Notes under the pieces: generated by a model
Seen by the model: only the letters and a program-made list of their open reading frames with translations
Database searches by the model: none
What the model was told of the DNA's origin: nothing
Assembly (NCBI RefSeq): GCF_004000255.1
Contig: NZ_RCIQ01000003.1
Coordinates: 118,389 to 182,388 of the forward strand
Direction of reading: 5' to 3'
Length of the DNA: 64,000 bases
Source of the DNA: Nioella ostreopsis
GTDB taxonomy: Bacteria > Pseudomonadota > Alphaproteobacteria > Rhodobacterales > Rhodobacteraceae
Part shown: piece by piece, positions 51,761-61,220 of the stretch
Layout: each line of letters opens with the position of its first letter
How positions within the stretch are numbered: position 1 is the first letter of the stretch
Made by a program: the position numbers and the translations under genes

Positions 51761-52740
51761 GCCGCCATCTCCTCTGTTTCCGTCAGCATCCGGGGGATCA
51801 GCCGGACCACGCGGTCCGGGTCGCTGGCGGTCAGCACCTCGCGACGCAGGGCCTTGCTGGTGCCCGCCTCATCCATGTACCAGCCCAGATGTTTCCGCGC
51901 GACGCGGGTGCCAAGGGACGCACCATAGAAGGACAGCATCGCCTCGTAGTGACCGGCGATCATGTCGCTGAGCGCATCGCCCTCAGGGATTTCGGGCGCC
52001 GCGGCACCAAAGAGATCATGGGCGATCTGCTGCAATTGCCAGGGCCGTCCCTGCGCGCCGCGCCCGACCATGACGCCATCGGCCCCGGACAGACGCAGGG
52101 CGTCCCCCGCCGTGTCGCTGTCTATGATGTCGCCATTGGCAATGACGGGGATCGACACGGCCTCTGTCACGGCACGGATCGCGGCCCAATCGGCCGCGCC
52201 CTTGTAGAACTGGCAGCGGGTGCGCCCGTGGATGGTGATCATGTGGATACCGGCGGCCTCTGCCCGCCGCGCAAGATCGGGCGCGTTCAACAGGTCATCG
52301 TCCCAGCCCAATCGCGTTTTCAGCGTGACGGGAACCGAAACCGCGCCCACGACCGCCTCGATCAGCGTCAGCGCGTGGTCGAGGTCTTTCATCAGGGCCG
52401 AGCCGGAATAACCGCTGACCACCTTCTTGGCGGGACAGCCCATGTTGATGTCGATGATCCGCGCACCCTGCCCTTCGGCAAGCTTTGCAGCCTCGGCCAT
52501 CCAATGCGCCTCGCGCCCCGCCAGTTGCACGGCGGTATTCTCCAGCCCGAAGCCAAGTTCTGCCCGCGCGCGCACGCTGGCCTTGGCCTCGACCATTTCC
52601 TGGCTGGCCACCATTTCCGACACCACAAGACCCGCGCCGAAGCCTGACACCAGGTTGCGGAACGGCAGATCGGTGATTCCGGCCAGTGGCGCCAGAAAGA
52701 CCGGGGGATCGAGGGGCTTTTCTGCCAGCAAAATGGCCAA
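51757..52740 (-). CDS. dusB: tRNA-dihydrouridine synthase B (nifR3)
   Basis: This 327-residue flavoprotein reduces uridine to dihydrouridine in tRNA. It has FLAPLAGITDLPFRNLV at the start, then INMGCPAKKVVSGYSGSALM with the catalytic cysteine and KTRLGW, ITIHGRTRCQFYKG and IANGDI segments. No suitable ATG precedes the domain, so translation probably begins at the TTG at 52738-52740, with AAGGA eight bases upstream. The gene heads the ntrBC cluster, as nifR3 does in Rhodobacter. Confidence 0.93.
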   Translation of the reverse strand: MAILLAEKPLDPPVFLAPLAGITDLPFRNLVSGFGAGLVVSEMVASQEMVEAKASVRARAELGFGLENTAVQLAGREAHWMAEAAKLAEGQGARIIDINMGCPAKKVVSGYSGSALMKDLDHALTLIEAVVGAVSVPVTLKTRLGWDDDLLNAPDLARRAEAAGIHMITIHGRTRCQFYKGAADWAAIRAVTEAVSIPVIANGDIIDSDTAGDALRLSGADGVMVGRGAQGRPWQLQQIAHDLFGAAAPEIPEGDALSDMIAGHYEAMLSFYGASLGTRVARKHLGWYMDEAGTSKALRREVLTASDPDRVVRLIPRMLTETEEMAA

Positions 52741-52909
52741 TTGCTTAATCCTTGAGCAGTCACCCCTCGATGTAGGGGGTTTCCCCGGTGGTTGCAAAAG
52801 TTTCGCGGCGGAAAACAGGGGCGACGCAAGCATTGCCTAAATTTTGGGCGCTTGGGGCGGGAAATTCAGCGACATTGTGCCAGCCGCGCTTTCGCCCTAT
52901 CAGAACGCC

Positions 52910-54085
52910 ATGACCAAGGACGCCCCGATCCCCCAAGCCCCCCGCGTCGCCGCGCTAGTCGTCGCGGCAGGCCGTGGCCTGCGGGCTGGTGGCGATATTC
53001 CCAAGCAATATCAACAGCTCAAGGGTGAGGCTGTTCTGACGCGGACCCTCAAGGCTTTGGTCTCGCATCCGCTGATCCGCGACCTTGTCGTCGTCCATCA
53101 TCCTGACGACTCGGCCCTGCTGTCCAACGCGCTGGCGCCGCTTGATCAATCGGTCATCACAACGGTCGGCGGTGCGACGCGCGATGCCTCGGTCCGCGCG
53201 GGGCTGTCCGCTGTGCCAGGCGGGGTGGACTATGTGCTGATCCACGACGCCGCCCGGCCCTTGCTCGGCCCTGAGGTGATCGACGGCGTCATTGCCGCAC
53301 TCGCCACCCACCCCGGTGCGGCGCCCGGCCTGCCGGTGGTCGATGCGCTGTGGCAGGGCGACAGCACCGTTCAGGCCATTCGCGCCCGCGACGGGCTCTA
53401 TCGCGCGCAGACCCCGCAGGGCTTTCACCTCGCCGCCATCCGCGCGGCCCATGCCGCCCATCCCGGCGGCGCTGCCGATGACGTGGAGGTCGCGCTGGCC
53501 CATGGGCTGGACATTGCGATAACCCCCGGCGATGAAAGCAACCTAAAACTCACTCAAGCGCAGGATTTCGCCCGCGTAGAACGTCTGCTGGAGAGCCAAT
53601 CCATGATCGACATCCGCACCGGCAACGGCTTTGACGTGCATCGGTTCTGCCCGGGCGATCATATCTGGCTGTGCGGCGTGAAAATCCCGCACACGCGCGG
53701 GCTTCAGGGCCATTCCGATGCCGATGTCGGCCTGCACACCGTCACCGACGCGATTTACGGTGCGCTGGCCGAAGGCGATATCGGCACCCATTTCCCCCCC
53801 TCCGATCCGCAATGGAAGGGTGCTGAAAGCCATATCTTCCTGACCCATGCCGTTGATCTGGCTTCTGAAAAAGGCTTCGCGATCAGCAATGCCGACCTGA
53901 CCTTCCTGTGCGAACGGCCCAAGATCGGCCCCCATGCCGTAGCCATGCGCGCCCGGCTGGCAGAGCTGTTGCGCATCGACCCTACCCGCGTGTCCGTCAA
54001 GGCGACCACCACCGAACAGCTCGGCTTTACCGGCCGCGAGGAAGGCATCGCCGCCATGGCCACCGTAACCTTGGTGAAATCATGA
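52910..54085 (+). CDS. ispDF: Bifunctional IspD/IspF of the MEP isoprenoid pathway
   Basis: This 391-residue fused protein carries out two steps of the non-mevalonate pathway. Residues 1-230 are IspD (cytidylyltransferase): [33 protein letters not shown] and RAQTPQGFH. Residues 230-391 are IspF (cyclodiphosphate synthase): [35 protein letters not shown] and [17 protein letters not shown], including the metal-binding D and H of GFDVH. The fusion is a common alphaproteobacterial form. ATG 52910 starts the IspD part; the frame runs into pgpA by 4 bp. Confidence 0.95.
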   Translation: MTKDAPIPQAPRVAALVVAAGRGLRAGGDIPKQYQQLKGEAVLTRTLKALVSHPLIRDLVVVHHPDDSALLSNALAPLDQSVITTVGGATRDASVRAGLSAVPGGVDYVLIHDAARPLLGPEVIDGVIAALATHPGAAPGLPVVDALWQGDSTVQAIRARDGLYRAQTPQGFHLAAIRAAHAAHPGGAADDVEVALAHGLDIAITPGDESNLKLTQAQDFARVERLLESQSMIDIRTGNGFDVHRFCPGDHIWLCGVKIPHTRGLQGHSDADVGLHTVTDAIYGALAEGDIGTHFPPSDPQWKGAESHIFLTHAVDLASEKGFAISNADLTFLCERPKIGPHAVAMRARLAELLRIDPTRVSVKATTTEQLGFTGREEGIAAMATVTLVKS

Positions 54086-54573
54086 ACCGACTTATCGCAA
54101 CCGTCTTCTATGTGGGTCTTCTGCGCCCCGCCCCCGGCACCTGGGGCAGCCTTGCCGCCATCCCGCTGGCCTATCTTCTGCACCAGCTTGGCGGCTTTGT
54201 CGCGCTTGCGGCGGGCACGCTGATCGTGGCCGTTGCCGGCTGGTGGGTCACCAATGAAGTGACGCGGGACAGCGCCGACAAGGACCCGTCAGAGATCGTG
54301 ATCGACGAGGTTCTGGGCATGTTCATCGCGCTTTGGCCGGTGTCCTACGGCGCGATGATGGCGGGGGCGGATTTCTTCGCGCTCTGGCCCGGCGTGCTGA
54401 CCGCGTTCCTTGCCTTTCGGCTGTTCGATATCTGGAAGCCCGGCCCCGTGGGCCTTGCCGACCGTCGTGGCGATGCGCTTGGCGTCATGCTGGATGATGC
54501 CATCGCGGGCGGGCTGGCGATGATGGTGGTCGCGGTTCTGGCAGTACTGGCGCATCTTCCGGGGCGGATGTGA
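54082..54573 (+). CDS. pgpA: Phosphatidylglycerophosphatase A
   Basis: This 163-residue membrane protein removes phosphate from phosphatidylglycerol phosphate. Family motifs are [11 protein letters not shown], the [13 protein letters not shown] segment, [14 protein letters not shown] and [12 protein letters not shown]. It has several transmembrane stretches (for example [18 protein letters not shown]). The start ATG overlaps the ispDF stop and the gene's stop touches the pncC start as TGATG. Confidence 0.9.
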   Translation: MNRLIATVFYVGLLRPAPGTWGSLAAIPLAYLLHQLGGFVALAAGTLIVAVAGWWVTNEVTRDSADKDPSEIVIDEVLGMFIALWPVSYGAMMAGADFFALWPGVLTAFLAFRLFDIWKPGPVGLADRRGDALGVMLDDAIAGGLAMMVVAVLAVLAHLPGRM

Positions 54574-55097
54574 TGCTGGCCCGGACCCTACTGGAGGAAG
54601 CACGCGCGGGCCATCACGTTATCGCCACGGCGGAAAGCTGCACCGGCGGGCTGGTCGCGGGCGCGATCACCAGCGTGGCGGGATCGTCGGATATCTTCGA
54701 CCGGGCCTTCGTGACCTATACGAACCGCGCCAAGGTGCAGATGCTGGGCGTCAGCCCCGATACGCTACGCGAACATGGCGCGGTGTCCGAACATGTGGCG
54801 CAAGAAATGGCGGCGGGGGCTTTCGCGAACTCACAAGCCACAATCGCCGTTTCGGTCACCGGCATCGCAGGCCCCGGCGGGTCAGAACACAAGCCGGAGG
54901 GCCGGGTCTGTTTCGGCCTGGCCTGGGAACATGGACTGCGCACGGAAACCATCGATTTCGGCGCGCTTGGGCGCGATCAGGTCCGCGCGGCGGCCGTGGA
55001 TCATGCCCTGGGAATGATCCTGACAAGCATCAGACAAGACACGCACGACTCTGAGGCAAACCGCCGTGGAAACGCACAAGATTTACGCAGTTTCTGA
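54573..55097 (+). CDS. pncC: Nicotinamide-nucleotide amidohydrolase (CinA C-terminal family)
   Basis: This 174-residue protein matches the C-terminal deamidase domain of CinA: VIATAESCTGGLVAGAITSVAGSS, then FVTYTNRAKVQMLGV and SVTGIAGPGGSE, and GRVCFGLAWE. It deamidates nicotinamide mononucleotide to recycle NAD. Only the domain homologous to CinA-C is encoded, which is common for a stand-alone PncC. The ATG at 54573 overlaps the pgpA stop; a GTG at 54570 is also possible. Confidence 0.9.
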   Translation: MLARTLLEEARAGHHVIATAESCTGGLVAGAITSVAGSSDIFDRAFVTYTNRAKVQMLGVSPDTLREHGAVSEHVAQEMAAGAFANSQATIAVSVTGIAGPGGSEHKPEGRVCFGLAWEHGLRTETIDFGALGRDQVRAAAVDHALGMILTSIRQDTHDSEANRRGNAQDLRSF

Positions 55098-55211
55098 ATT
55101 GCCCCCTGTTTGATCGCTTCAAACGCCCCTTGCCTCTTTATTTATCTGTCCGCCTTCCGCTTTTCGGCGCTCAACCGCTGAAAAAACATGCATGCGAAGG
55201 GACAAACCACC

Positions 55212-56408
55212 ATGAACGGAGCAGATACAGCATGGATCATCGTCGCCACGGCGCTGGTTCTTTTCATGACCTTGCCGGGGCTGGCGCTTTTCTATGGGGG
55301 CCTTGTGCGCGCGCGCAACGTGCTGAGCGTCTTCATGCATTGCTATGCGATCGCCTGTTTGATGAGCATCCTGTGGCTGGCGCTTGGCTATTCCATCGCC
55401 TTCGGGGGCTCGGGCAATGCCTTATGGGGCGGGCTTGACCGGGTCTTTCTGAACGGGGTCACCGCTGACAGCCTGTCGGGCACCTTGCCAGAGGTGCTGT
55501 TCTTCGCCTTCCAGATGACCTTCGCCATCATCACCCCCGCGCTGATCGTGGGCGCCTATGTGGAACGGGTGGGCTTCGGCTTCGTTCTGCTCTTCTCGGC
55601 GCTGTGGATGTTGCTGTGCTATGCGCCCGTGGTGCACTGGGTCTGGGGCGGCGGGCTGCTGGCGGGCAATGAGGACGCAGGGCTTGCGCCGCTCTTCGGC
55701 ACGGCGGTGCGCGATTTCGCGGGCGGGATCGTGGTGCATGAAACCGCCGGGATCGCCGCGCTGATGATCGCCTTCTTCCTCGGCCCGCGTCGTCACAGCA
55801 CGACGCCCCCGCACAATCCCGGCTACGTGATGATCGGCGCCGCGATGCTGTGGGTGGGCTGGTTCGGCTTCAACGGCGGCTCGCAACTCGCTGCCGACGG
55901 GGGCGCGGCCATGGCCCTGACCGTGACGCATATCTCTGCCGCCACCGCCTCGCTCAGCTGGGGCCTGTGGGAGAAGATCAAATACGGCAAGGTCAGCCTT
56001 GTGGGCGTCGTGACCGGCACCATCGCGGGTCTGGCCTCGATCACCCCGGCCTCTGGCTTCGTCGGGCCGCTGCCTGCGCTGATCATCGGCGCCGTTGCCG
56101 GTATCCTGTGTCAGGAGGCGGTGAACTTCATTCGCAACAAGGTCAAGATCGACGACACGCTCGATGTCTTCGCCGTGCATGGGGTGGGCGGCATCTTCGG
56201 CACGATCATGATCGCGGTCTTCGTGCCGGGGGCCTGGGCGGCGCAGCTTGGCTCGCTGGTCGTGGTGGGGGTCTACACGGTCGTGGTGACGCTGGTGCTG
56301 ATCTACGTGGTCAAGGCCATCACCCCCCTGCGCGTCGATGCGGAGACCGAGACCAACGGGCTCGACCTTACGGTTCACGGCGAACGCGCTTACGACATGT
56401 CGAGCTGA
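55212..56408 (+). CDS. amtB: Ammonium transporter
   Basis: This 398-residue protein is an Amt/MEP ammonium channel with about eleven membrane segments and conserved motifs: GLALFYGGLVRARNVLS, FFAFQMTFAIITPALIVGA, YAPVVHWVWGGG, the DFAGGIVVHETAGIAAL segment and DVFAVHGVGGIFGTI. The histidines of the pore (in VVHET and FAVHGVGG) are present. No glnK gene lies upstream. No clear NtrC site was seen in the gap upstream. Its 3' end overlaps the convergent MmgE/PrpD gene by 19 bp. Confidence 0.93.
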   Translation: MNGADTAWIIVATALVLFMTLPGLALFYGGLVRARNVLSVFMHCYAIACLMSILWLALGYSIAFGGSGNALWGGLDRVFLNGVTADSLSGTLPEVLFFAFQMTFAIITPALIVGAYVERVGFGFVLLFSALWMLLCYAPVVHWVWGGGLLAGNEDAGLAPLFGTAVRDFAGGIVVHETAGIAALMIAFFLGPRRHSTTPPHNPGYVMIGAAMLWVGWFGFNGGSQLAADGGAAMALTVTHISAATASLSWGLWEKIKYGKVSLVGVVTGTIAGLASITPASGFVGPLPALIIGAVAGILCQEAVNFIRNKVKIDDTLDVFAVHGVGGIFGTIMIAVFVPGAWAAQLGSLVVVGVYTVVVTLVLIYVVKAITPLRVDAETETNGLDLTVHGERAYDMSS

Positions 56409-57721
56409 CCGGACCTACAGAAAGCCTGCAACGCCGCGCCGAGCTCTTCCGGTGCGGCGTTTTCCGTTATGAGGCTGTCCAGACGGGCCACCGCCTGCGC
56501 CCCGAGCAGCGCCTCGGCCTTGGCCCGGACCTTGGCCGCGCGGGTGGAGAGCGGCAGCGGGGTCAGCAGGTCATGGCTGGCGTCGCGCGTCTCGCCGTTC
56601 AGCGTCAGACTGACACGGGCGGCGGTCTCGGGCAGGGTCTCGTCCGGGGTGACGCGCACCCGGCGGCGAAGAGCGCCCACCTGCTGATCGCGCGCCAGCG
56701 CATCGGTGAATGTGTCGAGCCGCGCGGTGTCGTACCCGAGCGCCGCCAGTGCCATCACCTGCGCGTAGGAGAACTTCGCCTCCAGCCCGGTGGCGGGGGC
56801 GGAGATGTTGCACACGGTCAGCCAGCGGGGGTGAGTGGTCACCTCGATCTCGGAGATCCCCTCCGGCTCAACAGGCAGCAGCTCCGCAACCGCCTCCAAC
56901 GCCGCATGCAGCCCGTGGCAACAGGCGTGGAACTTGTGGCTGACCGCCTCGAACAGCCAGTCCACGCCCAGGCCGTCCAGCGCCGACATATCCCCGGACC
57001 CGTGATGGGTGGGGCCAAACCCCTGCGCATCCTCCAGTCCGGCCCGGCGCGGATCGAATCCCTTCGACACCAGAAGCGCCGCCTCCACCCCGTTTGCCGC
57101 CGCGATCCCGGCGTTGAAGGGCTTGCCCATGGTCCCGAACTGCGATTTCAGACCCGAGGCGCGGGTGCCCAGAAGGCCGATCACATCGGCAAGCTGCGCG
57201 GCCGAGAGCCGCAGCAAGCGCCCCGCCGCCAGCCCGGCCCCGAACGCGCCCGCCGTGGCGGTCTGGTGAAACCCCGCCTCGTAATGCCCGCGCCCCAGCC
57301 AGACGCCCACGCGCACCGAGGCCTCGACACCGACCAGAGCCGCCTCCTGCACAGCCGCGCCCGTTGCCCCCACCCGTTCTCCCATGGCCAGCGCCGCCGG
57401 GATGACGGCAACCGAGGGGTGGCCGATATGAGCGAAATGGGTGTCGTCATAGTCGAGCGCATGCGAAAGCGTGCCATTGACCAGCGCCGCCATGCGGGAG
57501 GGAACGCGCTGGTCCAGCCCGAGCGCATGGGCCTGCGGGGTGCCGCCCTCCTCCTCTGCCAGCGCGCGCAGAACCTGCGCCACCGGCTCTTGCCGCCCGG
57601 CGATTGCCACGGCGCACCAGTCGAGAAGGGACAGCCGCAGAACCGCGCGCGCGGTGTCCGCCCCCGCGAGAGGGGCCGCCGCGAAGGAAGCCAGGGCATC
57701 GGTGAAGGGGGTCTTTGTCAT
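56390..57721 (-). CDS. MmgE/PrpD-family protein
   Basis: This 443-residue protein resembles MmgE/PrpD (2-methylcitrate dehydratase-like) proteins, with the segments LVNGTLSHALDYDDTHFAHIGHPS, then TAGAFGAGLAAGRLL, QFGTMGKPFNAGIAA and KFHACCHGLHAALEA. The family uses varied substrates; members near this type include tricarboxylate dehydratases and related isomerases. No propionate-pathway genes adjoin it, so I leave the substrate open. The ATG at 57719-57721 fits the usual start. Confidence 0.85.
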   Translation of the reverse strand: MTKTPFTDALASFAAAPLAGADTARAVLRLSLLDWCAVAIAGRQEPVAQVLRALAEEEGGTPQAHALGLDQRVPSRMAALVNGTLSHALDYDDTHFAHIGHPSVAVIPAALAMGERVGATGAAVQEAALVGVEASVRVGVWLGRGHYEAGFHQTATAGAFGAGLAAGRLLRLSAAQLADVIGLLGTRASGLKSQFGTMGKPFNAGIAAANGVEAALLVSKGFDPRRAGLEDAQGFGPTHHGSGDMSALDGLGVDWLFEAVSHKFHACCHGLHAALEAVAELLPVEPEGISEIEVTTHPRWLTVCNISAPATGLEAKFSYAQVMALAALGYDTARLDTFTDALARDQQVGALRRRVRVTPDETLPETAARVSLTLNGETRDASHDLLTPLPLSTRAAKVRAKAEALLGAQAVARLDSLITENAAPEELGAALQAFCRSGQLDMS

Positions 57722-57781
57722 GGGGGCTCCGCCGTTTTCGCGGCAGAGTAGCAGGGGCGCCCGCAAGGTAAAGCGCCCGCG

Positions 57782-58849
57782 TCAGACCCGCGCCAAGGCG
57801 GACTCGGTTTCCGCCACCAGCCGGGCGACCACCTGCGACGTGGTTTCAGCCCGCACCAGCCCCGCCCCCTGCCCCGACCACAGCGCCACCGCATCGGGCA
57901 GACCCGCCCTGGCAGAGGCCGCGCGGATCGGCCCCGTCGCCGCGTTCATCAGCGGGAAGTCGGGCCAGTCCGCATGCGCCGCCATCTCGCGCGAGAAGTC
58001 GTTTGTGATCCCGCGCGCCAGCCGCCCGGAATAGGCGCGCGTGGCCATGGTGTCGTCGCCCGTCGCGGCGACGACCGCCTGCTTGTGCACCTCGGGGCTT
58101 GCGCATTCGGGCGTGGCGAGAAAGGCCGTGCCCACCTGCACGCCCGACGCCCCCAGCATCAGCGCCGCCGCCACGCCGCGCCCGTCGGCAATGCCGCCCG
58201 CCGCGATGACCGGCACGCTGACCGCATCTACCACGCGCGGCACCAGCGCCAGGGTCCCGGTCAGGTCCGCCCCCCTGCGCGGCAGGAACCAGCCGTTATG
58301 GCCCCCCGCCTCCGCGCCTTGAGCGATGATTGCATCGGCGCCGTGATCCTCCAGCCAACGCGCCTCTTCCGCCGAGGTGGCCGAGGACAGGATCAGGATG
58401 CCCGCCGCTTTCAGCCGCTCCACCAAAGACGCCTCCGGCAGGCCGAAATGGAAGGAGGCCACCGTTGGTCCGCAGGCAATCACCGCCTCGCAAAGGGCCT
58501 CGTCGAAGACGGGGATCGTGTCGGCGGGGGCCTGCGACGCGCCCGTGCCCAAACGCGCATGCCAGGGCGCCAGCCGGGCCGCGACCTCGGCATTCAGCGC
58601 CTCATCAGGCACGGGCCGGTCGTGAACGAAGAAATTCACGTTGAGGCTGCGGTTGGTCCCGGCCTGCGCCGCGCGCAGCTCCGCTGTCATCGCCTCGGCC
58701 CGCAGCATCGCGCAGCCGAGCGAGCCGAGCGCCCCCGCATTGGCAGCAGCCGCCGCCATGGCGGGCGTCGTCGCGCCCGCCATCGGGGCCTGGATGATCG
58801 GATAGTCGAGCTGCAAGAGCTGCGTCAGGGGCGTGGTTGGCCAGATCAT
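57782..58849 (-). CDS. Nitronate monooxygenase-like FMN protein
   Basis: This 355-residue protein belongs to the nitronate monooxygenase/2-nitropropane dioxygenase family. It has the N-terminal YPIIQAPMAGATTPAMAAA, then IIAQGAEAGGHNG with the conserved histidine, VIAAGGIADGRGVAAALMLG and VQVGTAFLATPECA. The family oxidises alkyl nitronates with FMN. The true substrate of most members is unknown. It is convergent in no direction: neighbours run the same way (minus strand), with short gaps. Confidence 0.85.
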   Translation of the reverse strand: MIWPTTPLTQLLQLDYPIIQAPMAGATTPAMAAAAANAGALGSLGCAMLRAEAMTAELRAAQAGTNRSLNVNFFVHDRPVPDEALNAEVAARLAPWHARLGTGASQAPADTIPVFDEALCEAVIACGPTVASFHFGLPEASLVERLKAAGILILSSATSAEEARWLEDHGADAIIAQGAEAGGHNGWFLPRRGADLTGTLALVPRVVDAVSVPVIAAGGIADGRGVAAALMLGASGVQVGTAFLATPECASPEVHKQAVVAATGDDTMATRAYSGRLARGITNDFSREMAAHADWPDFPLMNAATGPIRAASARAGLPDAVALWSGQGAGLVRAETTSQVVARLVAETESALARV

Positions 58850-58882
58850 GTGAAAAAGTCTAAGCCAAGCCCCGCGTCCCGC

Positions 58883-59383
58883 CTAGCCCCCAACAGGATC
58901 GAGGTCGAGCCAGAGCCGCCCGCGCCGGTAGCCGCCCCGCGCAAGGTGGCCGGGGGTGGCAATCTCCGGGAACCGGTCCTGCCAGTCACGGTATCGGTCA
59001 TTGGTCAGGATCCGTGCACCCAGATCGCGGGCGGCCTGCAGGATGACCTCATCCGCGACAGTGCCTTTGTGCACGACGATCACCCGGTTCTCTGGCAGGC
59101 GAAAGAGCTGTGCAAAATCCCGGTCATCCAGATAGCGCCCCGCCAGCCCATAGCCCGCACTGGCATCGAACATGATGCCGGGGTGATAGCCCAGTTCAGT
59201 CACCTTCCGCAGCACGTCCTGCACGGTCGCGACCTGGGGCGTGTTATCTCGCCAATACATGATGTTGGAGCCATCGAGGATGACATGATGCGCGGGTTTG
59301 CGCGGCCCCCGGCGACGCCAGATCAGGAAAGCAAGGACAAGGGCGAGACCCCCGACAAGGGGCAGAATGAAATCCAAAACCAC
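58883..59383 (-). CDS. Membrane-anchored NYN/Zc3h12a-type ribonuclease-like protein
   Basis: This 166-residue protein has a single N-terminal transmembrane segment (MVLDFILPLVGGLALVLAFL) followed by RRRGPRKP, then a PIN-like fold. It starts with VILDGSNIMYW, where an aspartate would bind metal, and continues to TVADEVILQAARDLG and RILTNDRYRDW, with further acids that fit the NYN/Zc3h12a-RNase active site. The protein is probably anchored in the inner membrane with its nuclease domain in the cytoplasm. The RNA target is unknown. It precedes the COQ10-like gene on the same strand. Confidence 0.75.
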   Translation of the reverse strand: MVLDFILPLVGGLALVLAFLIWRRRGPRKPAHHVILDGSNIMYWRDNTPQVATVQDVLRKVTELGYHPGIMFDASAGYGLAGRYLDDRDFAQLFRLPENRVIVVHKGTVADEVILQAARDLGARILTNDRYRDWQDRFPEIATPGHLARGGYRRGRLWLDLDPVGG

Positions 59384-59407
59384 TACTCCAACCAGTTTGG
59401 CGCGCGT

Positions 59408-59860
59408 TCAGGCTGCGCCGTAAAGCACCTTCGCGCGGTCCTCGAAGGCCTGCACGATCCGCGTCATCGCCTCGTGAAAGAAGAGCCCCGCCGCCCCTTG
59501 CAAGAGCTTGCTCTTGAATTCGAAATCCACGTCAAAGCTGACCTCGCACCCGCCCCCTTCCGCATCGCGGAACCGCCAGTGAGAGATCAGATGCTTGAAC
59601 GGCCCCTCGATATATTCGGTGTCGATCTCGCTCATCTCCGGGCGCAGGGTCACGCGGGACCCGAACCGTTCGCGGAACATCTTGAAGCCCACAACCAGAT
59701 CGGCCAGCATCACCTCGCCGCCCTCAACCGGCGTCACCGAACGCACCCGCGCGCCCATGATCCACGGGATGAACTGCGGATAGCGCGCCACATCGGCCAC
59801 CAGATCATACATCTGGGCTGCGCTATATGGCAGCAGACGGGTCTCGGCGTGGCTTGGCAT
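59408..59860 (-). CDS. COQ10/RatA-like START-domain protein
   Basis: This 150-residue protein belongs to the polyketide cyclase/START family of COQ10 proteins: [25 protein letters not shown], then [15 protein letters not shown], and the C-terminal [24 protein letters not shown]10 proteins bind ubiquinone and support electron transfer; the homologous RatA toxin of E. coli binds ribosomes. I prefer the COQ10 role by resemblance, in a genome that would use ubiquinone. The ATG at 59858-59860 gives the typical length. It is divergent from hpt. Confidence 0.82.
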   Translation of the reverse strand: MPSHAETRLLPYSAAQMYDLVADVARYPQFIPWIMGARVRSVTPVEGGEVMLADLVVGFKMFRERFGSRVTLRPEMSEIDTEYIEGPFKHLISHWRFRDAEGGGCEVSFDVDFEFKSKLLQGAAGLFFHEAMTRIVQAFEDRAKVLYGAA

Positions 59861-59955
59861 ACGTCTTTTCCGGTTTCCTCGGGTGTGCCCCATGTCCTAA
59901 AGTTCCTGCGGGAATTCAAGGGACAGGGGCGGTTTTGCCGCCTGAAAGGGGCGAT

Positions 59956-60498
59956 ATGGCGCAGAAACCTTACGTAGTGGACAAGATGATCTCGGCCAAG
60001 GCCATCGCGGCGCGGATCGAGGAATTGGCGCGCGAGATCGAACGCGCCTTCGCGGGCACCGACAAGCTGGTGGTCGTGGGGCTGTTGCGCGGCAGCTTCG
60101 TCTTTATCGCCGATCTGGTGCGCGAACTGAACCTGCCCGTGGAGGTCGATTTCCTCGAAACCTCCTCCTATGGCAGCGGCATGGAAAGCAGCCGCGAGGT
60201 GCGTATCCTCAAGGACATCCGGGGCGAGATCGAGGGCCGCGACGTGCTGGTGGTGGAGGATATCGTCGATACCGGCCACACGCTCAACCACGTGCTGCAC
60301 CTGCTGGAAAGCCGCCACCCCAAGCGGTTGGAAACCATCGCGCTTCTGGACAAACCCTCGCGCCGCGAGGTGGACGTGAAAGCCACCTGGACCGGCTTCG
60401 AAATCCCCGATGAATTCGTGGTGGGCTACGGCATCGACTACGCCCAGAACAACCGCAACCTCGGCCATATCGGCAAGGTGCGGTTTACGGAGGAGTGA
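59956..60498 (+). CDS. hpt: Hypoxanthine phosphoribosyltransferase
   Basis: This 180-residue protein is a purine phosphoribosyltransferase. The PRPP loop is [18 protein letters not shown], preceded by [21 protein letters not shown] and [13 protein letters not shown], with [18 protein letters not shown] at the C-terminus. It salvages hypoxanthine (and usually guanine). Together with gpt at 4712 it gives the window two purine salvage enzymes. The start ATG 59956 follows a GGGG-type ribosome-binding site. Confidence 0.93.
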   Translation: MAQKPYVVDKMISAKAIAARIEELAREIERAFAGTDKLVVVGLLRGSFVFIADLVRELNLPVEVDFLETSSYGSGMESSREVRILKDIRGEIEGRDVLVVEDIVDTGHTLNHVLHLLESRHPKRLETIALLDKPSRREVDVKATWTGFEIPDEFVVGYGIDYAQNNRNLGHIGKVRFTEE

Positions 60499-60674
60499 GG
60501 GGGCAGCAGATCACCTCTACTCCCGACAGTGCAATCACGCACATGGCAACTCTGCATTTTCGCACAGACCCTGTGCGGATCACACCCGCGTGAGGCGGGG
60601 GTGAGCCTATTGCGTGAACGCTCCCGATACCGCGATGCTACGTCGCACCGCACGTATTCATCAGGGAGCCCCCC

Positions 60675-61160
60675 ATGCGTATCTTTTCCAAATCTCTTCT
60701 CGCCGCCGCAGCGCTGACGCTGCCGCTCGCTGCCACGGTTCAAGGCGCGGGCCATGGCGACAATCCATATGCCAGCCATATCGCGGCCCGTCAGGGCTAC
60801 ATGCAGATCCTCTCGTTCAACATCGGCGTGCTTGGCGGCATGGCCCGCGGCAATATCGACTATGATGCCGAGGCCGCGCAGACCGCCGCCAACAACCTTG
60901 CCGCCATGGCCGGGGTCGACGGCCGCGCCTTCTGGCCGGAAGGGTCCGACAATTTCGCCCTGGAAGACGCCACCCGCGCCCTGCCCGCGATCTGGACTGA
61001 TATGGCCGGCTTTGGCGAGGCCTGGATGGCCTATGGCGCGGCTGCAAACGGCATGGCCGATGCGGCCGGTAACGGGCTGGAGGCGCTGCAAGCTGCCATC
61101 GGCCCGCTTGGCGGATCCTGTGGCGGCTGCCACCGGAACTTCCGTCAGTCCGACGATTGA
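60675..61160 (+). CDS. Cytochrome c' (class II)
   Basis: This 161-residue periplasmic protein starts with a signal peptide (MRIFSKSLLAAAALTLPLAA) and is a four-helix-bundle cytochrome with a single C-terminal haem motif, CGGCHRNFR, as in cytochrome c'. The segment RQGYMQILSFNIGVLGGMAR near the start of the mature protein matches the first helix of the family. These proteins bind nitric oxide or other gases; the function here is not certain. The gap before it (60499-60674) has no clear gene. A hairpin at 61168-61203 follows it. Confidence 0.9.
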   Translation: MRIFSKSLLAAAALTLPLAATVQGAGHGDNPYASHIAARQGYMQILSFNIGVLGGMARGNIDYDAEAAQTAANNLAAMAGVDGRAFWPEGSDNFALEDATRALPAIWTDMAGFGEAWMAYGAAANGMADAAGNGLEALQAAIGPLGGSCGGCHRNFRQSDD

Positions 61161-61167
61161 GCTAATC

Positions 61168-61203
61168 TCGGGACGGCATCGCAATTCCGCCTTGCCGTCC
61201 CGA
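61168..61203 (+). terminator. Long-looped hairpin between cytochrome c' and the dihaem cytochrome
   Basis: The 10-bp arms TCGGGACGGC and GCCGTCCCGA flank a 16-base loop. There is no U run after the hairpin, so it may attenuate or stabilise rather than fully terminate. It lies between the two cytochrome genes, just before the second one's start at 61221. Confidence 0.4.
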
Positions 61204-61220
61204 TCAAAGGCCATTTTCCC

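Noticed and set aside
59408-59860. RatA-type toxin
   Set aside because: It is homologous to RatA, but there is no RatB-like partner gene and the fold is shared with COQ10 proteins, so a ubiquinone-binding role is the more economical call.
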